From assembly GCA_002633025.1 (NCBI GenBank), contig NMRB01001400.1, positions 44,794-108,793 on the forward strand: a stretch of 64,000 nt of DNA. The letters are read 5' to 3'. Positions 34,398-48,416 of the stretch are shown here, piece after piece (the stretch's first letter is position 1; each line of letters opens with the position of its first letter). Below the pieces are notes generated by a model. The model saw only the letters and a program-made list of their open reading frames with translations, was not told the origin of the DNA and did not search any database. This DNA is from Notospermus geniculatus. Its lineage: Eukaryota; Nemertea; Pilidiophora; Heteronemertea; Lineidae. The position numbers and the translations under genes are program-made.

Positions 34398-35432
34398 CGC
34401 GATTCTTCAACACATGGAAGGTCTTTTCAAGATTGCGCCCCTCGCTAAATATTCTAGAACAGCGTCTGCACCACCCCCTTGATACAAAAACTTCACCTTG
34501 ACCGTTAGTGCGCCTCTCTCAGCCACAGAGTGTTAACTGTTATTCCACGTTGAAGTACTTACTTGACTGTTTCACCTACATTTCTTTCAACTTCCTCAAT
34601 ACAAAACCAATCATTTAGAATTTTGTGCTTACCTAACTTTTTTTCTCTTCAATTGCCCCGCAGAGCATGTTACTCGCTTTTATTGTGTGTCTATGGACCA
34701 CTGAATAACATTCATTTGATATTTTCGAGTCTATTGGTTGGATAATAGCTACTTTCTTTTGTGTGGTTGCGACACGGGGAGGGACCATCCCAGCAATCAC
34801 GTCGTAACACAGACATCAAAAGTCGCAGTTGTACGGTCACAGAGAGGTCTGGCATTGCCGGGGTCCAGCTTCTGTTGGTGATGGTCGGTTGCAGATCACA
34901 CAGCAGGCTGTCGATATCTTCGAATCATGGCGATGAACGGTTTTGTATAGATGGTTGTGCAACACTGCGCACCGCCCGCCACCAAATCAACTTTGCCATC
35001 AGCATATTTGATATGGTCCCCATTTACTGAGAAAATGTTTGATTGTGAATCCGGGACCCATGGTGTTCTATCTATTTACCAACACCACATCAATCTGATA
35101 TTGTCTTGCAGGTCTTTGCCCAGGCCCAAAATATATTCTCAGCATGATTAATTCAATCTTTTTCAATGACAAGAAATAAAAGAATCACACTAATGCGTTT
35201 ATACTTGCATACGTTTTTCATCGGTGTGTGCAGTTTGGGGTATGAGAATCCAAATGATCACGTGCCCGTGGAAGTATTGCGTTTGATTTTATCGGAGGAA
35301 ATACTTCAGAAAATTAAAAGAACTTTGCTGTTTTTAAATGAGAGTATTTGATGCCGATATTTTGGGTAAGTGGAGCAGAACTTTTATTTCAGTCACTGAG
35401 TGATAAAAGGGAGAACGTGTTTGCTTCCATGA
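34398..35432. other. Intergenic; contains a diverged relative of the 26.5/29 kb block at about 34835-34935
   Basis: The part AGGTCTGGCATTGCCGGGGT to ATCTTCGAATCATGG resembles the end of the duplicated block (30610-30710) with scattered changes. The rest shows no gene. Confidence 0.5.
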
Positions 35433-35714
35433 CAACTTTGCTGCTGTAGCCATGGTCATCACTACAACCAGTCTTCCTGTTGACATAACTGACTTTGCTG
35501 TCCAACTTTGCTGCTGTAGCCATGGTCAGCAACCAGTCTTCCTGTTGACATAACTGGCTTGGCTGTCCAACTTTGCTGCTGTACCCGTGGTCAGCAACCA
35601 GTACCCATGGTCAGCAACCAGTCTTCCTGTTGACATAACTGGCTTTGCTGTCCAACTTGCTGCTGTTACGTAGCCCTGGTCGGCAACCTATCTTCCTACT
35701 GGCTTGACTGGCCA
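35433..35714. repeat. Minisatellite, about 65-75-bp unit, 4 imperfect copies
   Basis: The unit is CAACTTTGCTGCTGTAGCCA then TGGTCAGCAACCAGTCTTCC then TGTTGACATAACTGGCTT. Copies start near 35433, 35502, 35569 and 35653, with an internal duplication of the GTCAGCAACCAGT part. Confidence 0.8.
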
Positions 35715-38700
35715 TGACGACACTTCGGAAGGCTCTGGGCTCACACGTGGTCACCACAGCACGTGTCCAGCTTCCTGCACTTAGCTTTTAGGATCAGGCA
35801 AGACAACACATCTCATGTCGAGGTTCCTCCTTGGCCAGAAAAAGTTACTTCTCTGTGAACAATTCCGACATTATCCTTGCAAATGCCATATATGGTGCTG
35901 AGCCAAGTTTATGTATGAAATCGATTTGACTCAAACATTTCGCACAATCATCAGAATAGATGTACCAGCTGTCTGCTAGGCCCTATGACCTAGATCATAC
36001 TCCGTGAGGTCATGATCGCCATCTACGTCTATCCCGTCAGATCAAAGCGCCAGAGATGTGACGTTGTCGGATGCAGATGTTGCAGATTAAGATCAAGATA
36101 TTGTTCTGATGGAGTTGTGATTGAAATATTATTATCATGGGTGCGCCAATACCGTGGCGACAGATGCCGAGTTTCTTACGTAGGCAGTCCATCCTACATG
36201 TAGTAAACAATCTGCAATATGCTGGCTTCAGCAATATTGAGCAGCTTTTTTGAATGGAACAGGCCTAGTGGGGCCTACGTCACAGTCTATGCTTCGATTG
36301 TTGACAAACTACAGCTGAACCAATACTCTACGTGAGAGGAAGGGCGCCCGTCCATCTTTGACAGAGAATTAAAAGATGACCGTTTCTTTTTTGAGGGGGG
36401 GGGGTGTTGGAGCAACCTTCCTGTTCTTGGTATGGTGATGGCCCTAGGATCACCCATTTGAATGAGACCGTGTGAAGCGTCACAGAAGGATTTTGTAATC
36501 CAGTTTTATCTAGCCTCTCATCACAGACCATCACCAACATAACAACAAGCTTTACTGCTCTTTTGTCATAACAATATTTTTTCGGATATATATTAAAATT
36601 GGTCGCCATAACAGCTGTTCGGGCTCCAACGAAGCAGCCTTTCAAATCCATAAGCCCTGTTCAGTAAATATAGGCCTANGTTGTGATGCCCTGGGACATC
36701 AAGTTCTTAAAGGTGACGAACAAATCTGAACCGCTCCTTTCAATGTCATGATAGACATGTTTAGTTTCTCTAACACAAACGTGTCTGTGTACGTTCGGTG
36801 GAGTAGCCGACTCCTGACTCACCAATACAACACACAAATGTTTATCGCATTCATCCCATTCATTTTGCTCTCCACGGTCGCAATGGCAACCTTGCTAATT
36901 GTCAGGATCGTGTTTATTTACGGCAAGAAAAACAATTATGAAAACTAATGAAGTGATAATTAACGGTGGTTGGCCAAGGTTAGTCTCGCGCAGACAGCCG
37001 TTTTGTTCCGCCGTGTTGATGTGTGATTCCCCAATTTGTAACACCGGCTGGGTGACCGACTACATGTAGGCCAAGGTGGGTGTGGACAGCAGTAGGTATG
37101 CTGCTCGTTTTTTTCATCAGGTCAACTCTACCAAAACCTGCATTTTTCTTTAATGTCATGTCTCCTGAGGGCAGAATCAGACACTTCCATCTATATATGT
37201 AAAGTCTGTTTTTATGGAGAACCGTAGAGATCTATAGATGCAAAATAACCACAGATTTACGCCCACTTCAGGCCTACGTACATGTACATGTACCATGGGT
37301 ATTGACTAGGCCTGGACACTGTATTGTTATTACAAACCAAGTCCACGTGTACGGTTCCAGCTGAATCAATATTTGATTCCTGGCTGCAGCTCTTTCGATC
37401 CGCCACAGACCAAACATTTATTCTATTTCTTTCGTGCCTTGATTCCATTTATTTTGAAAGAAGGCCTAGCTTGCAGACATCGATCAACCATTCTTTGGTG
37501 TATAAATCCGGGGATGTTACGATAAAAACTTGGCCTAAAGAAATGAAATAACAAAAACACACGAAAATGACGAACGACATGTCGTGAGATCAACCCCGGA
37601 GATGTAGGATTAGTACGAAAGGGTGACACCAGATGGAATTTCTTTGAAGACCTCTCTTCTTCCTTGCCTTGGTTCGTTTCGATTGCTGGTTTCTGTTGGA
37701 CTCTATGTTGGTTTACCCTTTCGCCAAGTGGAAAGAAGCCTAAAACTGGCATGAGCAACTTGAAAATCAGAAAAAAGACGTATTTTAGTGGTAGCCACGA
37801 CAAGACAAGACAACACACGTTCCTTTTNCGTGTGGCCACCAGGTGGCCATATTGGCTGATAATACTGATCAGATCATAAAAATATTTCTTGGTGTGTTCG
37901 GCTTTATCTTATCTGTACTGATCCTTCAACATTCACCATGAGAGTCACAGTTTCACACTAACCACAGAGATTTATCACAGAGGTGAGCACAATGGCCCTG
38001 GCCATTTCATAAAAAACGTATAGTGTGGGAGTGTGGGAATGGCATAGCCAACTGACCCCTGGGTGCAGCGTTAGCAATCTTGCTGTGCTTTACATTTGGG
38101 AATGTCGTTGATGGGCTTGGAACAGTATCGTCGAAACGTTTCTTGGAGACCAAGAAGAAATGTTGAAACATCAAGATTGAGGAATAGCGCGAAACCTGGG
38201 TCATCGTATCTTTACTCCAGCTTCATGCACATGTGTCTATTCAATGATATTTAGGCCTACCATATTTGGTTGTCAAGTGCTCTTTAAACTACTACACAGC
38301 TGGTTGTCATCCATGGTGAAGTGGACTACGAGGATAAATTTCTCGAACTGAGAGAGTGCATTATAACACATTCAAATACGTGCACACGCATATGCTATGA
38401 CATTGTGCATTTTAGGTCATGGATGTGGTTGGGTGTCCCAGGGTAGCGGGTTTGGCTCAGCTCTTCCTTCCAATCATTACCATCATGTATACGGTATTGG
38501 GCCTACACAAGGTGTCCAACACTTTAAGGTACCTATTCAATAGTAGCTAAATCCCTGCTGTGAAACATAATCGGCCTCAAAACGACATGTATGAAGATGA
38601 ACGTCAGGATAGTGTCGTTGTTGCCTATCTATACAGCCCACACCATGGACGACCACTTGGGTCTTACTAACAAATAGTACATTTTTCAATAAAATGTGTT

Positions 38701-41700
38701 TTCGATCATCATCGAATCTCATTCAATGCAAACACTCCCATTGACAGATCGAAAACTAATGAAACCAATTGGGCACTCCGTCAGTGTACATAGGTCACGT
38801 CTGGTATTCAACTCATGTTTGGACTACCACCATTGATTGCAGCCATATTTTCACAACTTCAACACTCCTGATGCAGCACCACTTATCTCTGGGGTGGAAA
38901 TGTATTTTGTTGCGATGTCATTTCTTGATAAAAAGTGGACCGCATGCACTCTCTCCTAGCGGCGTGCCCAGCCTTATGGCACAATAGATTGTTTTTTACC
39001 TTTCGTTCATGACCAACGGCAGTCCTAGTGCACGGAGGTATATCTTATTTTACACCTCCATGTCTAGTGCCACTCTTCAACGGTCATCTGAAAGAAATAA
39101 TATACAGTATGTTTTTAACACGTTCTATAAAACCACAGTAGATCGGCTTGCCTAGCAACGTTCGATGAGCCTTCGATGTCTGACACACTGGCTTTTGATC
39201 ATCTGGAGAAGGCTAGATCTACATATTGAAATACCCACGACTCTTGATTATTACGTTACTATGCTGACGAAAGCTCCGTCCCTTGTTGCATGAAGCCATT
39301 TTCTACTTTATGCAGACGAAGACACATAAATGTCATATCCTTTATTGATATTCCACAGCAGAGATCACCTTGGTGACCGAGTCTTCACCGAACAAAGACC
39401 GCCGTCACCGGTCCATGTGTCCTTGGAATCAGCGACACCCTTACTCCCCCTGCAACCTGCTGGGTGGTATCGCCCATTTGTCCATCAAAACAGCGTCTTT
39501 TTCATTAATTTCTAGCATTATTGTGCACCGATGTACGCGTACGTATTGATGCTTTTAGCCATAACACATTCACTAACCAGGATAGTTGTGTCGCAGGATT
39601 ACCGTACGTAAACATAAGTCATAAATGATATACCAGTGCAACGTTACTTGGAAGTACAAATCGAAAAAAATACGTAAGATGGATATTAACATTGGATTTA
39701 CTTCACCGGGAACTATTTAGCATCGCCAATATTGGCGTAGAAAGGTGGGTTGCATTGACACTGTTTCCTCTAAGGGATGGTGAAGGTTGTTTTCTTGTGA
39801 TTCTCTGTAGCAGTTGGTGTTCCTGAGTTACCTGTGATATCGTACTGGCATGAGATAACCTACTTTAAGTCCTCTTGGATTCTGAGCAGGTTAATGATAT
39901 CATGGAAGTACGGTATCATGGATGATACTCTTCACGTTGGAACTCTTTACCTTCTTGGATTGCAGGCGTATTACATGGACCTCTCGTTCACCAATAACTC
40001 TACATTTCCAAGTCCATTACTACATAAATCTGAACAATTATATGGTCTAAATGATCATTTGCATCACCAAATAATAACCACAACTCACCAACATTGGCCT
40101 CATTAGAAGTGTTTCTCGCATCGCTGAAGATGCTGCGTCATGGTGTTTTACGAGAGCTGCTTTCATTGGCCACACCAAGGGAGCAATCAAAATTATCCCA
40201 ATGGTGCGAATAGATAGAAGCTTAGATTCGTCTACACTGTAAATCGTCATGAAGTTAAATGTTATGATCATCTCATCAACCTTGTCTATCTCCGCCGTCA
40301 TTGCAACACAAGCTAAGATGGCGATTTCTGTATGAAATGCCCGCCATTTCAGTGCGACGTGTTTACAACATGGCGTACACAATGGCTGCCCACTCCACGT
40401 GCAGCTATTGTACAGAACAATCCCCTTGCGTTAGCTGAATGGTATTGTCACAGGAGAGATACTGGTGTGATACTGAGAGTATTTTTGCAATCTCTCTGAA
40501 AACACTTCGCTATCACTAAGCGGTACTACAATAGAAAATATCAATATGTTACCATCGTTACAAAATGCTGTGTTGGCAAAGCAGAGTCACCAAGGGGGAT
40601 GTGGGCCGTGGCATATGGCATGATACTGTCTTAATACGCACGAAGAAGACTTCTAATCGTCACATTGTCGTTTTAACGGCTGTGGTGGTGACGAACCAAC
40701 TGCTTTTTCCGTCAGTAAGTGGAACGGAGCCGCTTAAAAGCAGTTTTGGTGCTACGATGCTGCTCACAGAAATAGTTCTGTGGTGTTTGCAATTGATAGT
40801 ATTTTACAAGTAGATAATGGTAGCAGTAAAACATTCAGTATACTAATTACCTCTGACAGTAGGCTACTTTCAATTTGTTTCAATTTTTTCTCCCATCACT
40901 CTCTACCGAAAAATATCGAATGTTTCTAACAATTCTTTTGTGTGGTTTCGATTTCTTTGCTCTGGTCAGGTGAGGTACCTTGTCCTTACTAAGCAACGGC
41001 AGAATGCCACTCCTATTCATGATGACTTGCCAAAGGGAGTGTTCATTATGCCTAAACCCATATCTCACGATGATAACCAGTAACCCATCAATTTTTCAAC
41101 AGCTAGACAAATGCTGGTGGGCTGTTGTCAAAAAATCAATCCCTCAAGTGGGCTGATTTGGAACCGCCACTGATTCAGTCTGCTCTCACTGTTAGTTTTC
41201 TAACAACAGTAGATTAAAGTTTAAAGAGCAATTGAGATTTGGCATGTTCCTGCTCTTGCCAGTTTCACAAATTGAATTCTGATTGGCGGTCGGGTTATTT
41301 ATTTAAAGCCAGCTGCCATGTGATAGACCAAAGACTGTCAAAAGGAGAACTATGTACGTTGACGGGCCCATTCCCGTCAGAATACTTTAATCGTAACCAA
41401 CTTTGAGCCATCGCGAACGCTGCAAATGTCTCAAATCATTTCATATTGTGCGAACAATTGCCATTACTATCTCCCCCAAGACACCTTTTCATCGTGAGAT
41501 TACAAGCCAGCATGTCATTAAACAGTCAGCGGTCGACGACACCAGCCCTATACAAAATGCAAATGGATTAGCGAGAATGCAAATGATTTTATTCTTAGCT
41601 GGTGACATCATCCTGTTAGGTTGCTGTGATCGCAGATCAGTCGCCTGGTATATGACATCGAGTCGGAAACAGAATGTTCAGTACACATGGTTGTACTATA

Positions 41701-44700
41701 CATATTCAACGTTTTTCTCACCAAAGTCTGATGTAACAGCTGGTGTTTCGAAACACTGTAAACAATATACATATGAATACGTTTTCCAGTATTTTATCCT
41801 CCATGTCTACACCAGTGGCTTTTGCATCGATTATTGATCTATGTTGAGTCTGCTTTTTTAGGAGGTTACGTACTCTGTGTGGATAGATACCAACCCGTTG
41901 GCATGTTGATAAAATATTGAAGAGAGATTTTGCAACGCTATGTAATGTAGACACACATTGTTACTAACAGAAAGAATTTTAGGCTATCTCATGAATGAGA
42001 TACAATGTACAAGGTCTAGAAATACCGACCGAGAATACTGAAAATGCCAATGCTTTGGGGGGGGGCGGCCTAAACATCCTGTGACTGTCGGAGGACACCC
42101 GGCTTTCTGTTGTGGCCAACACCCTTCAGTCGAACCAGTTTACCATTTTGGGTCAACCTTTGTATTTATGATCGGTGTACCTCTTGGACATCTACGCCAA
42201 CCTCAGTCATTTTATCAGTTTTTTTAATACGCTTCAAATTTGTATTACGCTGAGAGTGCCTGACTTTCAGCTCGGTAGTTGGTTTGTTCTGACTGAAAGA
42301 CCTGCCACCACCTGTTTCTAGCCGGTGCCTCGGAGTAGTATGCTGCAACATGTTGGCTCTATGCCAGTGAAATGTACTTGTATTGGCTCTAAAAAGAGTC
42401 ATATACATGTATAGCTTGTTTGCTTCCGGCCTATCCAGATCGAATCTCGAGCTGATACTGCGAAACACAGGATAACGTAACCACTTCGTTGTCATCCTGC
42501 TAGGCAGACAATTATTGTGAGGTAATCCCGTCCGAGAGAGGCTCTGGGTCGTTACGAACACTCTTAATGTCGTTACGTGTACCTTTACGCCTGGTGTTCC
42601 AATCCAAATGGAACCATTTCATGCTTGTCTGACACTAATGAAATATCTTCCAGTAATTTTGGCTTCTGAGGCTTCGACTTGACCGAACAAAGATATTGCA
42701 TCATTGCATTTCGAAACAAATGGCTTGCAATTTAAGGACCTCTGACTCATGATGTGTCCAATTGCAGTCTCTTGGCAAGCTTACAAGTATCCATACTTTT
42801 GGAGAAAGGAGGAACGTACTAATGACTGGGTCCTTGAGTGGGGAAAGAAGGTAGCTCGACGTCATTCTGTCGCATGTCCCAATATGGAAAGTATGATAAG
42901 GCTAATCGCACAGACGAACAATCCAGACAGGGCGTATGAAATCATGTAAGTGGATTTGCTGATGTACTCTTACTCATCGAGAGCGAGTCTGGATGGTACT
43001 TTTGGCCAGTCATTTGGCGTGGGTGGGTGACGAACTGGCGGGAGATCTAGCCTGCCGCTGTCGAACAAGGCGTGAGTTGGTGCCAAATCGGGTGTAAACG
43101 ACTCTCATGATAGTGCGACTGGCATGACTGGTGCTAAACCGGCGAGGTAGTAACTGTGAAGGTACCCTCATGACGAAATTGGTCAGTGAAGTGTAGAAGC
43201 AATGAAGCCCCGATAGGCCGATCATCTGGTCACGGTGCTAGCGCTATCGGCAAGACGGATTGAAATTCGTACTGCTTGGACAGACCGGGTACTGATCCTT
43301 TGTAAGGAATACGACCCTTGCATCAACGGTCATCAAAAGACCGCATCCTTTTTATGATGTGACGGCTGATCGTTCGAAGAAATACGGTTCTCATCTTTCA
43401 TGGGCTTCTTGCTACCAGAGATTTTGGCGATGGTCTCCGCTCCAATGGGAAGCCATCATGTCGATTTCCGTACCATATCCCGAGTCTAAAAGCGTTAAAT
43501 GATCCGTGTGGTCTGACGTGTACAACATGGATCGATATTCACCCAGTGTCTGGGTCTGACACAGTGGTATCTTCCACATGATGAAGGGGGAGGCAGCCAG
43601 AATTATCACTGTGATGTACATGAACTACAGAATCTTGCCTCGAGGGACACTGCAGTGTTGTGTTAATGGCTTGTGTAATGTGCCCCACTACACCTACGAA
43701 ATGTATTACGTAGATGGCCATTCAGCCGGGATGAAAGGTCATAAAAAACGAAACGTATACTGAGAATGCCTGCTGGTGACGGTCAGCCGTGATATTTTCT
43801 ACCACCGTAGCAACCCCTCGCTGGGTTTCAGGACAGCAATTAGTTGCCCTTCCCAGGTGGCGCTGGAGAGCAAGTCAGACACAGACAGACAGGGCAGCCA
43901 ACTTTGGCACTGGGCCTACTTCGTTCGGAAATGATTCCAAATCAGCTCTTATGATTTGCTACATAATCACAATTTGCTTTTCCAATTACGGCTGCCTGAT
44001 TTGATGATATTTGACATACCATTAACCAATAAACACAATAGATCATAGACCTATAATTGGTCGTTTGGCAAGAATCATTGGCTCATTCGTCGCGACAGAA
44101 GCTTTGGGAAGACCAAAGTTAAAATGTGAAGCCTCATTTTAACGCCATTTTAGTCTACCACAGAACGCCAGACCGTTTAACCTTTGAATTCTGTCTAACC
44201 ACGATCTGAAACTTGGCTCTCTTCGTGCATGTACATTACATGCATTTCAAGCCCTAGAAAATGATCCTTCCTGAATTACCTACCCTCTAAACTCTCAGTA
44301 CTCAAAGGTGCACTTCGTCGTCCTCTTATACGCAGTCTTGGTGCATTACAAGAGGGTGACGTTTCATGTCATGGCTTCTAGACTCATTCCTATGTTCGTT
44401 CCACAAGCGACCAATACAGGGAAAGTCCTGTAACCTTGGAGTGGAATGGCTGGAATCATAAGGTGGTTGCATGAACGAAAGCTGTACTAAAACACTACTG
44501 CCGTGAAAGCTTCTCGAATGGCGTTCTTGCGTTGCTGGAAGTGGTATCGTAAAAACACTTTGTGAGATTACAAAATGTTTACCTGAGCGGTACACCGATC
44601 TGTATCATGGTACTGCGCTTTACATCAGCCTCACGGTGGGTTTGGGGGCATTTTCGAGGTGTCTGGGAGTCTGATGAACAGGTGGCAAACAATCTCCCCT

Positions 44701-45470
44701 CAAAAACAGTCTTTCAGATTTGAAAAACGTCCCTCCACAGAGGGATTTGGGCATTCCGCACTTGATTGCGACCCACACCTCGGCTCAGGACTTGACCAAA
44801 CATAGTGCCACGGACCGGAGGTGACGGACCGAAGGTCTCATAAGGGGAGGTAACAAAGCTGTAGTAATACGGTCACCAATAATGCACTGGCTGGCATACA
44901 TGTACTTTTACAGTCTGCTGACCGGTTTCCAAACGCACATTTGAAAGATATCTACTAGTAAGCAATAGGAGCTGTCAGTCAGTTGACCAATAGGAGTCAC
45001 TACGGCCCAATTCAATGGCTAGCAGACCCATTCACAGTTGACTGAGCACCAATCAGGAGAATTTTCTATTGTATTGGTCCGCTAGTGCTGCCGTCTTTTG
45101 GAGTAAGCGCGGCTGACCGCTCCTATTGCCAGGAACAACAAAGGGAGGCTCTTACTCTCGACTTTTGTCTTTGTTATTCCTCTGAGTAACCTGCTCGTAC
45201 CTCGCGACTCCGAACGCCGAGTCATCATTTAGGCCTACCTCATGAGGGCCTCCAACCTCACGGAGATCCATGATTAAGAATCTTGCCTTTGATACAGCAA
45301 GATCATCATTATAAAGTCTGAGTTAAGTTTATACAATGTTTTAATTCGCCCACTTTAACTTGCTCATCAGCTCAGGGCTGGCTCAAGGTAGCAAACATTA
45401 AAAGATCTTCGCAGCTCGTTCGGTAAGCCGATCCAGCCGCCGTTTTTCTACCTTAGTTATATTTGAGGAA
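35715..45470. other. About 9.8 kb intergenic, no convincing gene
   Basis: Many short ORFs (60-144 codons) lie on both strands, none with a domain, signal peptide or flanking splice pattern that I trust. There are single N at 36680 and 37828. Short G-runs lie at about 36397-36406 and 42057-42066. Two ATGGCG-type motifs lie near 40318-40375. A small ORF at 36748-36948 has one hydrophobic segment (IAFIPFILLSTVAMATLLIV) but nothing else in its favour. Confidence 0.45.
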
Positions 45471-45486
45471 CCCGGCATTGCAGCCA

Positions 45487-45522
45487 TATATATAAACGCC
45501 GCGCTGGTGAGCGTCAGAGACT
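45487..45522 (+). promoter_or_regulatory. Candidate core promoter: TATA box and initiator
   Basis: TATATATAAA (45487-45496) is followed, about 27 bases on, by GCGTCAGAGA, whose TCAGA (45514-45518) fits an initiator with the start A at 45516. The surroundings are GC-rich just downstream. It lies 4 kb before the giant exon on the same strand and is the only TATA/initiator pair with a splice donor close behind that I noticed there. Confidence 0.4.
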
Positions 45523-45572
45523 CTCGATTCGCCTACCCCATCCCGCAGTAGGCCCTCGGACTTCACAAACAG
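45516..45572 (+). other. Candidate 5' untranslated exon 1 of the giant repeat-protein gene
   Basis: From the putative start A (45516) to the splice donor CACAAACAG|GTAGAT (exon ends 45572) there is no ATG. Joined to the acceptor at 49499 it would give a spliced leader of about 140 bases before the ATG at 49582. Other exons in the 3.9-kb intron cannot be excluded. This is inference from signals only. Confidence 0.35.
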
Positions 45573-46758
45573 GTAGATGGAATCTTGTACGTATTACGTC
45601 TCTTACTTTTCTTGCATGAAAATTCTTAATTAGTCACCGAAGACGGTTCAAATTTTCGGACATAGAGGGGATTTACTGATGGTTAATTGTGCTGAGTGAA
45701 GCACAGCGATGGTTGCTTACTTAGAGTAAGGCGTGTACCTGGGGCTGAATTAGATGTATGAAACTATATCTGTGAACATCTGCGGGTTTAGCATCCCTGG
45801 GACGGGCACCTTGGTTATGCGCCATATTGCACGAACAGCGATGGAACTCTGGGTGCACCATGGATGCGATCTGGAGATTGGGGGAGGGTTCTTCTGGGCG
45901 AGGGGCATCTGTTTTCAAATCACTTGAAGACATTGACATCCTCTTCAAACATTACATCTCCTGACATGAACTTTTTGTCTCGGTAACTGATTTGGTTCCG
46001 TTGATCGGCCATCGTGGTCTTTGAGAAAGATTCGCTGCACTTTCGTCCGATGACCGACTTACCCTTCTCAGTCTCTTTAACTTACATGTTTACATTCTAA
46101 TCTGATCGGCTCTTCGGTACCTCATTTCGTCAGAAATAGATTCTGCTTGTCTCATCAAACAGCCGAAAGTACCAATGACACTATAAAGTGTGACGGGAGA
46201 GAATCTCTCTTCTTGAGTAATCTTAAAGCTCCGAGGTCGCTGCTCCCTCAGTGCCTCCACCTCACCCCGTTGCTGACAGTCTGCTAGAGGACATATGCCT
46301 GACAAGAGGGTTGGGCCGTAATCCATCCATTTATAGCTTGGCACTTGGCTTCTGTCGTTTTCAATCCACTCTCGACGCCTTGGCGAGTTTGCAACCGTCA
46401 TAAAGATTATGTATCACGGGTATTTTCACGGGCCACGAAAATCATTGTTTATTTACATTTTGTTTGTTTGTGTCTTGTCTTTCTTTGTCTTATGAGTAAT
46501 TTGTTGGTGGCATGCTCCTCTAGATTCTTTTGACACCGAAACTATTCAATTTGGTGGTTTGGCATGTCCCAAAAGTCCAAAATAAATTAATGTAAACATC
46601 CATGTTTACAAACATTGAATGTAAACAATGAAGTCGTGATACATTATCTTTAAGGTCATTTTTCCTGCATCGATGTACCAAATAAGTAACCTCTGATGTG
46701 CTGTGTGTTTGATTTATCAATGATACTTGTGTGAGACTGTGTGAAAAATCATTCGTTC
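45573..46758. other. Putative intron / intergenic, no gene seen
   Basis: About 1.2 kb with short ORFs only. There is no repeat or RNA gene I can support. Confidence 0.4.
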
Positions 46759-47735
46759 AATGAGGAACTCTGTGGATAGAGAATGTGTGAATCACGAATG
46801 CTGTGGATAGAGAATGTGTGAACTACGAATGCTGTGGATAGAGAATGTGTGAACGACGAATGCTGTGGATAGAAAATGTGTGAACCACGAAAATGCTGCA
46901 CGACGAATGCAGTGGATAGAGAATGTGTGAACCACGAATGCTGTGGATAGAGAATGTGTGAACCACGAATGTTGTGGTTAGAGAATGTGTGAACTACGAA
47001 TGCTGTGGATAGGGAATGCGTGAACCACAAAAGTTGTGAAAAATGAGGGAATGATAATATCAGCTCTCTGGATAAGGAGTAGTTGACCGTGAATCACGTA
47101 AACGATATCTGGATCGTAATCGCTGTGAATGTGACGATGACGAATGCTGTGGATAGTAAATATGCGAATGGACGCTGTCATATGACGAATACTGTGGATA
47201 ATTAATGCGTGACTGACGATTGCAGTGGAAATAGTTAATTTGTGAATGACGAATACTGTGGATAGTGAATGTGTGAATGACGAATGCTGTGGGTGGAAAA
47301 TGTGTGAATGACGAATGCTGAGGATAGAGAATGTGAATGACGGATACTGTTGATAGTGAATGTGAATGACGAATACTGTTGATAGTGAATGTGAATGACG
47401 AATACTGTGGATAGTTAATGTGTGAATGACGAATACTTTTGATAGTGAATGTGACTGACGAATACTGTGGATACATGTAGTTAATGTGTGAATGACGAAT
47501 ACTGTGGATAGTGAATGTGACTGGCGAATACTGTGGATAGTTAATGTGTGAATGACGAATATTGTTGATAGTGAATGTGAATGACCAATACTGTGGATAG
47601 TGAATGTGTGAATGACGAATGCTGCGGGTAGTTGTGTGAATGACGTATATTGTTGATAGTGAATGTGCGAATTGTGTATACTGCGGTTAGTTACATGTAT
47701 CATGTGATTGACGATTGTGCTGTGGATAGCGAATA
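46759..47735. repeat. Minisatellite, about 31-bp unit, nearly 1 kb
   Basis: The unit is CTGTGGATAGAGAATGTGTG followed by AATCACGAATG. The first third is near-identical. Later copies change length (26-35 bases) and lose the second half. Because the unit is not a multiple of three, minus-strand open frames here (up to 256 codons, HSIRHSHSLSTVFVIHT-like) cycle through all phases. They are by-products of the repeat, not genes. Confidence 0.9.
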
Positions 47736-48180
47736 GTATACGGTACACAGTGCATTGTCAGTGCACGAATACAGGAGATTCATGGACAGTGATACCTTTT
47801 ATGAAAAGGGATGACCCTGTCTTGAGTTCTAATGAGGAATGGCCCGCGATGCAATCATGGTACCAATCAGGCATCCTGAGATCGTCCCTCGCATACCTTC
47901 ATACCATGACAATGGTAAACAGGCACCTAGCTGGAACTTGTTCTATGTTATGCTCGGTGCCTTCACAACCAAACAGCGAACATGCATATGCCTGCACCAT
48001 TAGGTATATTTGTTGCTACAGGTAACAGCAACGTTACCGATTTGGCAAGAAGAGTTTATCTTGTGTGTCAGGCCAACTGGGGGAAATGCCGCGAAAACAT
48101 TATGTTGAACTCGTAATACTCTTTAGTGAGAGTGCAAATCCTTCCTCCTGGATGTTTTTTTTCAGGGGAATTCGAGGAGA
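47736..48180. other. Spacer, nothing seen
   Basis: About 445 bases between the minisatellite and the palindrome. The ORFs are short and featureless. Confidence 0.45.
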
Positions 48181-48416
48181 TACGGGAGAATCCAACTTAC
48201 CTCGACGCAAGTCCATGTCATAAAATTTTTCTAAGTTCTAATAATACCGTAATATAGAGGGTAGCATAATGGTAAATGGAACAGCTTGTAGTACACCTAA
48301 GCTGTTCCATCTACCATTATGCTACCCCTACTATATTAGGCCCCCTACGATATTTTTAGAACTTACAAAATTCTTATGACGTGGACTCGCGTCGAGGTAA
48401 GTTGGATTCTCCCGTA
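48181..48416. mobile_element. 236-bp near-perfect palindrome (fold-back element)
   Basis: The left arm starts TACGGGAGAATCCAACTTAC. The right arm ends GTAAGTTGGATTCTCCCGTA, its exact complement. Pairing continues inward through CTCGACGC, GTCCA, AAGTTCTA, GGTAGCATAATGGTA and GGAACAGCTT to a centre at TGTAGTACACCT. There are a few mismatches and one small length difference. No coding capacity. A Pol II transcript across it would form a hairpin of about 110 base pairs. Confidence 0.85.

Noticed and set aside
36748-36948. 66-codon ORF with one hydrophobic segment, possible small membrane protein
   Set aside because: A single hydrophobic stretch is not enough; there is no supporting context, and it may be chance.
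41403-41837. 144-codon ORF in the intergenic region
   Set aside because: No domain, no sensible composition, and no splice or promoter context; its length is within chance for this stretch.
46978-47748. Minus-strand ORF of 256 codons rich in His, Ser and Ile repeats
   Set aside because: It follows exactly from the 31-bp minisatellite; there are no flanking splice sites, and overlapping frames give the same phrases.
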